A stretch of DNA of 64,000 nt, from contig NZ_WBJR01000004.1 of assembly GCF_009296185.1 (NCBI RefSeq), positions 62,001-126,000 on the forward strand, read 5' to 3'. This DNA is from Hydrogenovibrio sp. JE_KL2 (lineage in GTDB: Bacteria > Pseudomonadota > Gammaproteobacteria > Thiomicrospirales > Thiomicrospiraceae). Shown here piece by piece: positions 52,228-60,043 of the stretch. Numbering within the stretch: the stretch's first letter is position 1; the number at the start of each line of letters is the position of its first letter. The notes under the pieces were generated by a model that saw only the letters and a program-made list of their open reading frames with translations, made no database searches and was not told where the DNA came from. Both the position numbers and the translations under genes were made by a program.

Positions 52228-52431
52228 CTATTTTTTGCTTCCGTAGTTCTCATAACTTGGGTTGGTGTTTGAGATGTCAGCATTGGAAACATCATCTGAA
52301 GAGGGTCCATAAATCACATGCTGCTGTTGTGCATCACCGGATGCTGGTTTGGTTTCAGCATTTGAACACCCGACTAAGGATGCTGTTAAAAACAAAGAAG
52401 CCAAACTCACTTTAAGAAACGAACGTAACAT
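52228..52431 (-). CDS. Small lipoprotein
   Basis: 67 residues from the ATG at 52431 (MLRSFLKVSLASLFLTASLVGCSN), preceded by an AAGGAG ribosome site; a longer in-frame start gives an unlikely hydrophilic extension. Lipobox LVGC puts the lipidated Cys near 22. The remaining 45 residues are Ser/Asp/Asn-rich with NPSYENYGSKK at the end. Function unknown. Confidence 0.65.
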   Translation of the reverse strand: MLRSFLKVSLASLFLTASLVGCSNAETKPASGDAQQQHVIYGPSSDDVSNADISNTNPSYENYGSKK

Positions 52432-52454
52432 AAACAATCTCCTTATTGTCGTAT

Positions 52455-52493
52455 CATAAAAAAGGCAAGTCCATATTAACGCTGTGCCTGACG
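52455..52493 (-). terminator. Possible terminator after fnr
   Basis: Minus strand: AGGCA, an AG step past one unpaired C, a long loop, then CTTGCCT and TTTTTT. The stem is short and bulged, and it falls between fnr and the small lipoprotein gene. Confidence 0.4.
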
Positions 52494-52551
52494 ACAAGAT
52501 TGGAGATAGCTTCAATAAAACCTTAAGGAATTCTGCTAACAGACGGAAAAC

Positions 52552-53286
52552 CTATTCGGAACAGATCATTGCCTCTTCACCAGCGAACTCTTTTAAGAGT
52601 TCTTCATTCAAAATCGAGATTTCTTTCTTTTTCCAGTTCAGCACATTTAGCTTATTGAACTTCGCCAAAATACGGGATACGGTCTCTGGTGTCAGATTCA
52701 AATAGCTTGCCACATCCCGATGCAGGATATTTAAGCGGAATTTGGTGTGGAGATAGCCTCGAGACTTATATTTCAAAGACATCGACCATATAAAATAAGC
52801 CAAACGCTGTTCAGCAGTTTTTTGTGTCAGCAGTGAAGTGTACATGCGACTGCCGACAATTTCCTGACTCATCAAACTGAATATCTGACTATATAGATTA
52901 GGGACCTGCGCAGCCAGATCGGACAGTTGTCCATAAGGAATTTCGCACACCGTGGTCACATCCAAGGCTACCGCGTAAAACTGATATTCCTGATAAGCAA
53001 TTGAATCCATCCCAACAATATCGCCAGGCAAATAGAAACCATGAATCACTTCTAGATTATTATGATCGTAAGAAAACAGCTTCACCGCCCCTGCTCTTAC
53101 TGCAAACAAGGAAGTAAATTTCTCACCTTCTTTGAACAGGTATTCTCCTTTTGATAGAGAAGGTTTACGATTCACCAACTCATCCAACTGAGACAAATCC
53201 GTATCATGAAGTCCGTTTGCAAAACAGATGCGCTGTAACCCGCAGTTCGCACAATTAGCAGTGTAATGAATGGCAATATTTCCCAT
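52552..53286 (-). CDS. fnr: FNR/Anr-type oxygen-sensing regulator
   Basis: 244 residues, CRP/FNR family. Cluster cysteines C12, C15, C21 and C114 are all present, so it can hold an oxygen-labile 4Fe-4S cluster. The recognition helix ETVSRIL keeps the E-x2-S-R pattern that reads TTGAT half-sites. It controls the oxic/anoxic switch in relatives. No clear TTGAT-N4-ATCAA box was found in the window. Confidence 0.93.
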   Translation of the reverse strand: MGNIAIHYTANCANCGLQRICFANGLHDTDLSQLDELVNRKPSLSKGEYLFKEGEKFTSLFAVRAGAVKLFSYDHNNLEVIHGFYLPGDIVGMDSIAYQEYQFYAVALDVTTVCEIPYGQLSDLAAQVPNLYSQIFSLMSQEIVGSRMYTSLLTQKTAEQRLAYFIWSMSLKYKSRGYLHTKFRLNILHRDVASYLNLTPETVSRILAKFNKLNVLNWKKKEISILNEELLKEFAGEEAMICSE

Positions 53287-53482
53287 AAGCGAATTCTTAA
53301 CCTAAATCAATTTTTCTTAAAAACTTTCGTTATTTTAGCAAAATCAAAATTATCCAGATTACTTAGTTCACAAAAAACAGCATGCACCATTATATTTTGA
53401 TAGAAAAACTCTCTTTTTTGATTAAGAAATTTAATTGTAAAAACTATCCCCACAGCAAACCTTCTTCCTCAAGCTAACTGGC

Positions 53483-53499
53483 TGATTAATTTTTAATCA
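53483..53499. promoter_or_regulatory. Inverted repeat, possible operator
   Basis: TGATTAA and TTAATCA are perfect 7-bp arms with a TTT spacer, within the divergent gap upstream of fnr. The arms resemble FNR half-sites loosely, but the spacing is wrong for that box. Confidence 0.35.
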
Positions 53500-53562
53500 C
53501 TTTAAAAAAGATTAACTAATTTTAGGCACTTACCAATCAACCGGGTAATTTTAACCACAAAG

Positions 53563-53585
53563 TTATCCACAGGTTTTGTGGATGA
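53563..53585. promoter_or_regulatory. Inverted pair of DnaA-box-like sites
   Basis: TTATCCACA (53563-53571) is a consensus DnaA box; TGTGGATGA (53577-53585) is the inverted box with one change. The 7-bp arms ATCCACA and TGTGGAT are perfect. Could bind DnaA in the AT-rich gap. Confidence 0.45.
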
Positions 53586-53821
53586 AAAAACATAAGTATT
53601 TTCAACACACAAAACATTACAAATAATGCAAATATAAATATATATCAAAGGGTTACGGTATTTTTCTAGAATACAATAGCAATAAAAAAACTAATTTTCA
53701 AAAAACACTGTCAAGCATTTTCTTAAATTTATTCACCGCTTCGTTTTGGTGCGTATTCTCGTTCCAAGAAAAGTGGGTTGTGTTAAAATTCGTGCCAAAT
53801 TTGAATTTTCTCGAGGTATTT

Positions 53822-55024
53822 ATGGCAAAAATTTTAGGTATAGGAAATGCAATTCTTGACGTCATCCTGACCACAGCGCATTACCCAAGGGAAGATGAAG
53901 AACTTAGAGCCACTGAACGTCAGTTTCAAGTGGGGGGTAATGTCTGTAATTCTCTTTATGTTTTGAGCCAACTTGGACACGAAACCACTATCGCAACCAC
54001 CATTGCCAGTGACGATGCTTCAAAACAGTTGTTAAATGGCTTAAAAGCCCGACAAATTCAAACTGAACACACTCAGAGATTCATTCAAGGGCAAACCCCT
54101 ACTTCCTATGTCATTTTGAATAACGAGAATGGCAGCAGAACCATTACCCACTTTCGTGACTTACCAGAGTTGAGTTTTGACTTCTTCGCCAAAATCGAAA
54201 TCGAAGAATATGACTGGTTACATTTTGAAGGACGTAACCTAGAGCATCTTCCTGGCATGATGAATATTGCCAAGACCTTTTTGACCCACCAACCCATTTC
54301 GCTGGAAGTTGAAAAAGCAAGAGACGGCATTGAGCAGCTCTTCTCTCAAGCAAACCTACTCATCTTTTCTCACCACTATGCTGGTCAAAAAGGTTATCAA
54401 GATGCCACGAGCCTGTTAAAAGACATCAAAACGCAAGCACCAAACAGTCACTTAGTATGTACTTGGGGTAAAGACGGCGCATGGTTCTGCCCGGCGGGCG
54501 GCAATATCTCCCACCAGCCAATCCATGAAATTCCACAAACGATTGATACCCTTGGCGCCGGAGATACCTTCAATGCCGCATTGATTGACGCATTGATTCA
54601 AAAGCAAGATTTAGCAACTGCAGTAGATACCGCATCCAAACTTGCTGCAAGGAAATGCCAGCAATTCGGGTTCGATAACCTCTTGACAGAAATCAAAGAA
54701 AAACAGCCTTTGGCAAATGTTAACCAAGTCAACAACTCGAAAGTGCTGATTGTGCCTTGTGCAGATTTGCCGCACTCGGTTATTTTGATTAAGCATGAAG
54801 ATCAGGTTAAGGCGTATCAGAACAACTGCCCTCATCAAGATGTTCCGCTAAATGAAGCCTATAAGGTAGACGTTAATCCCTTTGAGAAAACGATGAAGTG
54901 CTCTGTGCATGACGCTTTCTTCTCAATTGAAGATGGTGTGTGTATTGAAGGTCCGTGCATCAATGACGAGCTAGAAATCGTCGCTATTGAAATAGATGAT
55001 AAAGGCGATATTTACCTCGCCTAA
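53822..55024 (+). CDS. PfkB-family sugar kinase fused to a Rieske 2Fe-2S domain
   Basis: 400 residues from ATG 53822, preceded by GAGG; a 14-residue upstream extension has no ribosome site. Residues 1-300 are a PfkB/ribokinase-type fold: FQVGGNVCNSLYVLSQLG near 35-52 and the catalytic DTLGAGDTFNAAL (242-254, G-A-G-D at 245-248). Residues about 307-400 form a Rieske domain with C336-x-H338 and C360-x2-H363, a complete ligand set. Neither part is truncated. The kinase could be ketohexokinase-like; the substrate and the role of the cluster are unknown. Confidence 0.85.
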   Translation: MAKILGIGNAILDVILTTAHYPREDEELRATERQFQVGGNVCNSLYVLSQLGHETTIATTIASDDASKQLLNGLKARQIQTEHTQRFIQGQTPTSYVILNNENGSRTITHFRDLPELSFDFFAKIEIEEYDWLHFEGRNLEHLPGMMNIAKTFLTHQPISLEVEKARDGIEQLFSQANLLIFSHHYAGQKGYQDATSLLKDIKTQAPNSHLVCTWGKDGAWFCPAGGNISHQPIHEIPQTIDTLGAGDTFNAALIDALIQKQDLATAVDTASKLAARKCQQFGFDNLLTEIKEKQPLANVNQVNNSKVLIVPCADLPHSVILIKHEDQVKAYQNNCPHQDVPLNEAYKVDVNPFEKTMKCSVHDAFFSIEDGVCIEGPCINDELEIVAIEIDDKGDIYLA

Positions 55025-55054
55025 AATAGATTGAAATTGGGGTGACTCATACAC

Positions 55055-55072
55055 CCCAACCTGGTAGATTTT
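55055..55072 (-). repeat. Dispersed 18-mer motif, copy 10 (intergenic)
   Basis: Minus-strand AAAATCTACCAGGTTGGG, perfect, followed by G. It lies in the 65-bp gap between the convergent PfkB-Rieske and rlmB genes. Confidence 0.95.
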
Positions 55073-55089
55073 TATCGAATGAATTTTAA

Positions 55090-55827
55090 TTATTTTGCTA
55101 AATGACGTTGTCTATAGACTTCGTACAAAGTTACACCCGTTGCAACGGAAACATTCAAACTTTCCACACTTCCTACCATCGGAATGGCTGCAAGATGGTC
55201 ACAGTTTTCACGAGTCAGCTTTCTCAAGCCGGTGCCTTCAGCTCCCATCACCAAACCAACAGAACCCTTAAAGTCCATATCGTAAATGGTTTGATCCGTT
55301 TCACCTGCTAGCCCCGTCATCCACATACCTTTTTGCTGCAAGTCTTTCAAGGTTCTTGCAAGGTTAGAGACAACAACCAACTTGACCGTCTCTGCGGCGC
55401 CACAAGCAACTTTACGAACGGTTGCATTCAACCCAACAGAGTTATGCTTTGGAATCACCACAGCATCCACACCTGTCGCGTCTGCCGTACGCAGAATAGC
55501 ACCAAGGTTATGCGGATCTTGCACTTCATCCAAAAATAGAAATAACGGATTGTTGATTTCTTCAACCATTTTGACAAGGTCAGACTCAGTTAGGTCTGCT
55601 TGCTTGGCAACCAAAGCGATGACGCCCTGATGAACGCCTTCCACTTGATTGAAAAAAGATTTGGCCTCTGTATTAACCGTCACGTCCAAACGCTTGGCTT
55701 GATCCACCAATGCTTGCACGCGCTTGTTTAGAGGCCCTTTTTGCACCGACAACGCATAAATAAGATGCGGTGATTGCTTCAGCAACTTTTCAATGGCATG
55801 AATACCAAATAACTGTTCTTGCTTCAT
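55090..55827 (-). CDS. rlmB: 23S rRNA 2'-O-methyltransferase RlmB
   Basis: 245 residues. SpoU/TrmH-type SAM methyltransferase with knot motifs NLGAILRTADATG, GAEGTGLRKL and SLNVSVATGV; the N-terminal L30e-like substrate-binding part begins EQLFGIHAIEKLL. It methylates G2251 of 23S rRNA. Follows rnr by 21 bp; the rnr-rlmB pair is standard. Confidence 0.96.
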   Translation of the reverse strand: MKQEQLFGIHAIEKLLKQSPHLIYALSVQKGPLNKRVQALVDQAKRLDVTVNTEAKSFFNQVEGVHQGVIALVAKQADLTESDLVKMVEEINNPLFLFLDEVQDPHNLGAILRTADATGVDAVVIPKHNSVGLNATVRKVACGAAETVKLVVVSNLARTLKDLQQKGMWMTGLAGETDQTIYDMDFKGSVGLVMGAEGTGLRKLTRENCDHLAAIPMVGSVESLNVSVATGVTLYEVYRQRHLAK

Positions 55828-55848
55828 CTTAAGTCAGACTCAAGCTTA

Positions 55849-58233
55849 TCAAGACTGAGCCGGTTTCTTACCGCCTTTTTTACGGTAATAACGTTTCTTC
55901 TTGCGTTTTTTAGGCTGCTCTTCATCGTTCTGATCTTCAGAAACGGTATCCACATCTTCGCCTTCCGTCAGACTGGTAATGAATCGTAAATCTACTTTAC
56001 GCTCATCCAAATCTACTTTAGCGACCTGTACGCGAATACGATCTCCTAAGCGATACACCTTTCCTGTACGCTCACCTTTCAGGCAATGACGAGACTGATC
56101 GTAATGGAAATAGTCTTCTCCTAACTCGGTGATATGTACCAAACCTTCAACATACAAAGAATCCAGCTCTACGAACAAACCAAAGTTGGTTGCTGCAGAA
56201 ATGGTTGCATCATACTCTTCTCCCAAACGGTGAGATAAGAACTCACATTTCAGGAAGGTAACGGCATCACGCGTTGCTTCATCAGCTCGACGTTCCGTGC
56301 CCGAGCAATGCTCACCAAAGGTTTTCATATCCGCTTCGGAATATTCATAAGTTTCAAGAGGCTTTTTCTGCCAAGCAAAACGAATTGCGCGGTGAATCAA
56401 CAAGTCCGGGTAACGACGAATTGGCGACGTAAAGTGCGCATAGTTCTCGTAGTTCAAACCAAAGTGACCTAGATTGTCAGGTTGGTAAACCGCTTGGTTC
56501 ATGCTACGCAACAACACGGTTTCAACAATGTGACTGTAAGGTTTGCCCTGAACTTTCTCAGCAATTGCAGCAAAGTCTTCAGCACTTGGGTTATCCCCCC
56601 CTTCCAGGAACAACCCAAAGTCACCTAAGAAAGTTCTTAAGTTATTCAGTTTTTCTTCAGAAGGTTTATCGTGTACACGATAAAGAATTGGAATCTTATG
56701 CCACTTAAGGTAACGAGCAGTCGCCACGTTAGCCATCAGCATACATTCTTCAATCAATTTATGCGCATCGTTACGATGAACTGGAACGATTTCTTTAATC
56801 TTACGAGCATCATCGAACACAATTCTTGTTTCGACAGTATCAAACTCTAAGGCGCCGCGGCTTTCACGCGCTGTCTTCAATATTTGATAAAGATCGTTCA
56901 AATCTACCAGGTTGGGTACCAAGTCTTTGAAAGTATTTCGATGCTCACTCTGCTCATTGGTCAGAATGTCATGAACCTGATTGTAGGTCAATCGGGCTTT
57001 CGAGTGCATCACAGCATCATAAAACTGTGTGCGTTCAAGCTTGCCTTCATCGTCAATCGACATGTCGCAAACCATACACAAACGGTCTACTTTCGGGTTC
57101 AAAGAACACATTTCGTTAGACAGTTTTTCCGGCAACATCGGAATAACTTTTTGCGGGAAATACACTGAGTTACCACGTTCAAAGGCTTCTTTATCCAGCA
57201 CGCTGCCTGATTTGACGTAATGGGAAACATCGGCAATGGCTACCACCAGACGCCACCCTTTTTTGCGACGCTTGGCAAAAACGGCATCATCGAAGTCTTT
57301 AGAATCTTCACCATCAATCGTCACCAAAGGCAGATTACGAAGGTCTTTTCTGCCTTCAATTTCCGCTTCTGTTACTTCGTTTGGAATATCATCCAACTCA
57401 GCTAGCAACTCAGGTGACCATTCGTTTGGAATACCATGCGCATAAATCGCAGAATCGATTTCCATCCCCGGCGCCATATAGTCACCGACAACTTCAATGA
57501 TTTTACCGATGGCACTTGAACGCTTGGTTGGCTGGTGAATGATTTCCACCATAACAATTTGGCCTTCCGCTGCATCAATCAAACCATCTTGAGGAATGAA
57601 AATATCCTGGGCAATTTTACTGTTGCTAGGCTGAACCCAAGCCAGTCCGTCCTCATAATGAAGACGTCCCAAGACTTTTTCATTGGTGTGTTTTACCACC
57701 TCAACGATCATCCCTTCGCGTCGACCTTTACGATCAACTCCGACAACCGATGCGATGACGATATCGCCATGAAATACTTTGTGCATTTCCTTTTCAGACA
57801 GGAACAGGTCTGAACCACCATCTTCCGGCTCAACGAAGCCAAAACCATTCGGATGTCCCAAGACTTTCCCTTTGATCAAATCCATTTTTTGGATCAGACC
57901 AAACGCACCACGACGGTTTCTTAAAAGCTGTCCATCTCGAACCATGGCTTTTAAGCGTCGGGACAAAGCTTCGAATCGCTCTTCGTCGTCAATTTCCAAG
58001 CTGTCGGCGATCTGCTTGATGCGCATTGGCTTTTGCTCTTTTTCAAGCATTTCGATAATGAATTCACGACTCGGAATTGGGTTGTCGTATTTTGACGCTT
58101 CCCTATCTGCATGAGGGTCGACGGTAGAATTGTTTGATGTTTCTGTTGTAGCAGTCTCTTCGTTCACTACTGATTGCATATTTGAAGATTCCTCTGAAGA
58201 AAGCTCCAAGGCATTTTGTTTTGTTTCTGACAC
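55849..58233 (-). CDS. rnr: Ribonuclease R
   Basis: 794 residues. Order: short acidic N-terminus, helix-turn-helix-like region (about 55-115), cold-shock domains (about 120-260), RNB catalytic domain (about 310-640) with DGEDSKDFDDAVFAK, S1 domain (about 685-765), and a Lys/Arg-rich tail (KKRKKKRYYRKKGGKK). It is the processive 3'-5' exonuclease for structured RNA. Carries motif copy 56900-56916, read as P-N-L-V-D-L on the opposite strand. Confidence 0.97.
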   Translation of the reverse strand: MSETKQNALELSSEESSNMQSVVNEETATTETSNNSTVDPHADREASKYDNPIPSREFIIEMLEKEQKPMRIKQIADSLEIDDEERFEALSRRLKAMVRDGQLLRNRRGAFGLIQKMDLIKGKVLGHPNGFGFVEPEDGGSDLFLSEKEMHKVFHGDIVIASVVGVDRKGRREGMIVEVVKHTNEKVLGRLHYEDGLAWVQPSNSKIAQDIFIPQDGLIDAAEGQIVMVEIIHQPTKRSSAIGKIIEVVGDYMAPGMEIDSAIYAHGIPNEWSPELLAELDDIPNEVTEAEIEGRKDLRNLPLVTIDGEDSKDFDDAVFAKRRKKGWRLVVAIADVSHYVKSGSVLDKEAFERGNSVYFPQKVIPMLPEKLSNEMCSLNPKVDRLCMVCDMSIDDEGKLERTQFYDAVMHSKARLTYNQVHDILTNEQSEHRNTFKDLVPNLVDLNDLYQILKTARESRGALEFDTVETRIVFDDARKIKEIVPVHRNDAHKLIEECMLMANVATARYLKWHKIPILYRVHDKPSEEKLNNLRTFLGDFGLFLEGGDNPSAEDFAAIAEKVQGKPYSHIVETVLLRSMNQAVYQPDNLGHFGLNYENYAHFTSPIRRYPDLLIHRAIRFAWQKKPLETYEYSEADMKTFGEHCSGTERRADEATRDAVTFLKCEFLSHRLGEEYDATISAATNFGLFVELDSLYVEGLVHITELGEDYFHYDQSRHCLKGERTGKVYRLGDRIRVQVAKVDLDERKVDLRFITSLTEGEDVDTVSEDQNDEEQPKKRKKKRYYRKKGGKKPAQS
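56900..56916 (+). repeat. Dispersed 18-mer motif, copy 11 (in rnr)
   Basis: AAATCTACCAGGTTGGG, 17 of 18 positions (the first A is C), followed by T. It lies opposite the rnr coding strand. Confidence 0.85.
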
Positions 58234-58346
58234 ACTTACTCAACTTTTATCTTTACGTAGGAAGTTTGTTAAGACAACTCTAAAACATTCCAATCGTTGT
58301 CTTGGCTCTCTAATTACTATTCCAAAAAAGAAAGGGGCTTCCAGTT

Positions 58347-58373
58347 AAAAAAAAGCCTAGCAACGTGCTAGGC
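58347..58373 (-). terminator. Terminator upstream of rnr
   Basis: GCCTAGCA (58355-58362) and TGCTAGGC (58366-58373) form a perfect 8-bp stem with an ACG loop, followed by T8 on the minus strand. It ends the flavoprotein transcript before rnr. Confidence 0.85.
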
Positions 58374-58454
58374 CGCGCCTATTATATAACAATTTGTTTT
58401 AATTGTAATCTTGATGATTTTTAAACATTTTTGACAAAAAAACTTAAGCCTTCT

Positions 58455-59858
58455 TTAAGCGCTTTTTGCCATCGCCGAAATCTCTTCCGTCGTATACAAC
58501 TGCTTTGCCAATAATCTCAGTGTCGACTCTAACGCCTCTTCTAAAACTGGGTGATAGAACGGCATATCCAGCAGTTCCTTGACCGTCAATTTCTGCGCTA
58601 CCGCCCAAGCTAACAAGTGCGTTAAATGCTCTGCGTTATGCATCACCAACTCACCGCCCAGCAAGCATTTACTTGATTTGTCAGCATAAAGGACAATGCT
58701 GCCTTTGTCTTCATCCATGACAATCGCTCGCCCATTATTTCTTTCCAGATCAAACTCCGCCAACACACAGTTTGACAATTCCAAATCAGAAAAAGAAGTT
58801 CCGAACACCCCCACCTGCGGGTCGGTAAATGCTACAGCTAAAGACGTTTTTCTTTCATACTCCGTTATGTTTGGATAAGCCATTGCATTTTCAGCTGCAA
58901 TCGCACCTTCATGTCCGGCTTCATGCAAAATCGGTCGATAAGTGTTAACGTCTCCGGCAATAAAAATCGGTTTATCGCCAATTTGCATTGAGTGGATATT
59001 AAAAGGTGGCATCCCTCGTTCATTCAACTCAACACCGATATTCTCTATGCCGATTTGATCAATATTCGGTCGTCTTCCCAAGGAAGCGACTACCGCATCG
59101 ACTTCAAATGTCTTGTCACCTAAAATCACCTGAACACCAGATTCCATTTTCTCCAGTTGCGCTGCCTGCCCGAGATAAATTGGGAACTCTTTGGAAATGC
59201 ATTCATATAATTTCGCAGCGGCTTGAGGGGACTTCACACAAGTCAAAGACGGTGCCATCTCAATTCCGATGACTTCAACCCCTATTCGTGACAAAGCCTG
59301 CCCTAACTCCAACCCGATAATACCTAAGCCGATTACCGCCATTTTTTTAGGCAAGGCTTCCAACTCAAATAAGGTATCACTCGTCAATAGTCTATCACCC
59401 AGTTCTAACCACGGTTGAGGCACAGCAGGTCTTGATCCGGTTGCAATAATGATTCTTTCTGCCTGAATCACCTCACCATTGACCTCAACCTGATTATCGG
59501 AAACAAACTTTGCATAACCTGTTATTAACTGTTCGGGGGTTAATGTGTCGGTACTGCCTGCAATCACGCCGCCAGTAAAACGATCTCTAAAAGCTCTTAC
59601 GCGCTTCAACACCGCCGCATCATCTATGGAAAGCGCCTCTGCACCGTTAATACCAAAGGCTGCAAATTTTTTTCTAGCATAAAAGTGATCTGCACAATGA
59701 ATCATCGCTTTTGAGGGCATACACCCCACTCTGGCACAAGTGGTTCCGTAATGGCCTCCATTAACCATCAAGAAATCATCTGTCTCTTTACGAATCTTGC
59801 CAAGTGCCGTCAATCCAGCTGAACCAGCCCCTATAATCAAATACTTTACTTGCTTCAT
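58455..59858 (-). CDS. Dihydrolipoyl dehydrogenase-type flavoprotein
   Basis: 467 residues. FAD-binding GAGSAGLTALG (10-20), redox disulfide C41-x4-C46 (TTCARVGCMPSK), a second nucleotide fold (IGLGIIGLELGQALSRIG), and the dimer-interface motif HPVLEEAL with the catalytic His. The CARVGC form and absent lipoyl E2 partners nearby suggest a stand-alone member of the pyridine-nucleotide disulfide oxidoreductase family. Substrate uncertain. Confidence 0.8.
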   Translation of the reverse strand: MKQVKYLIIGAGSAGLTALGKIRKETDDFLMVNGGHYGTTCARVGCMPSKAMIHCADHFYARKKFAAFGINGAEALSIDDAAVLKRVRAFRDRFTGGVIAGSTDTLTPEQLITGYAKFVSDNQVEVNGEVIQAERIIIATGSRPAVPQPWLELGDRLLTSDTLFELEALPKKMAVIGLGIIGLELGQALSRIGVEVIGIEMAPSLTCVKSPQAAAKLYECISKEFPIYLGQAAQLEKMESGVQVILGDKTFEVDAVVASLGRRPNIDQIGIENIGVELNERGMPPFNIHSMQIGDKPIFIAGDVNTYRPILHEAGHEGAIAAENAMAYPNITEYERKTSLAVAFTDPQVGVFGTSFSDLELSNCVLAEFDLERNNGRAIVMDEDKGSIVLYADKSSKCLLGGELVMHNAEHLTHLLAWAVAQKLTVKELLDMPFYHPVLEEALESTLRLLAKQLYTTEEISAMAKSA

Positions 59859-59927
59859 CGTTCAGACCTCTCCATTCGCAACTCCATCGAAAGTTGAATC
59901 CATTGAATATATTCTATTCACCCGAAA

Positions 59928-59970
59928 TATAAAAAACGGCTAAAAGCTCATTTCATCTTACCAATAGCCG
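59928..59970 (-). other. Possible attenuator hairpin in the flavoprotein leader
   Basis: On the minus strand CGGCTA and TAGCCG pair across a roughly 22-base loop, followed by TTTTTT. It lies 5' of the flavoprotein start, with no gene ending there, so it would terminate in a leader. The stem is only six pairs. Confidence 0.35.
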
Positions 59971-60043
59971 ATATTTTGTTCATTGCATTTTTGTGATTTT
60001 TAGTAATATGGTGCTTATTGCTTTACAAGGGAAATGGATATCT

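Larger units (their letters stand above)
53287..53821. other. 535-bp AT-rich divergent region between fnr and the PfkB-Rieske gene
   Basis: No gene seen. It holds a DnaA-box-like TTATCCACA (53563-53571) and an inverted near match TGTGGATGA (53577-53585), a further near box TTAACCACA (53551-53559), and an inverted repeat TGATTAA-TTT-TTAATCA (53483-53499). A ribosome site (GAGG) precedes the PfkB start. The promoter of each divergent gene must be here, but none is clear. Confidence 0.6.

Noticed and set aside
53287-53821. Chromosomal origin of replication
   Set aside because: Only two good DnaA boxes, no dnaA, dnaN, gidA or parAB genes nearby, and the strand bias does not switch cleanly here.
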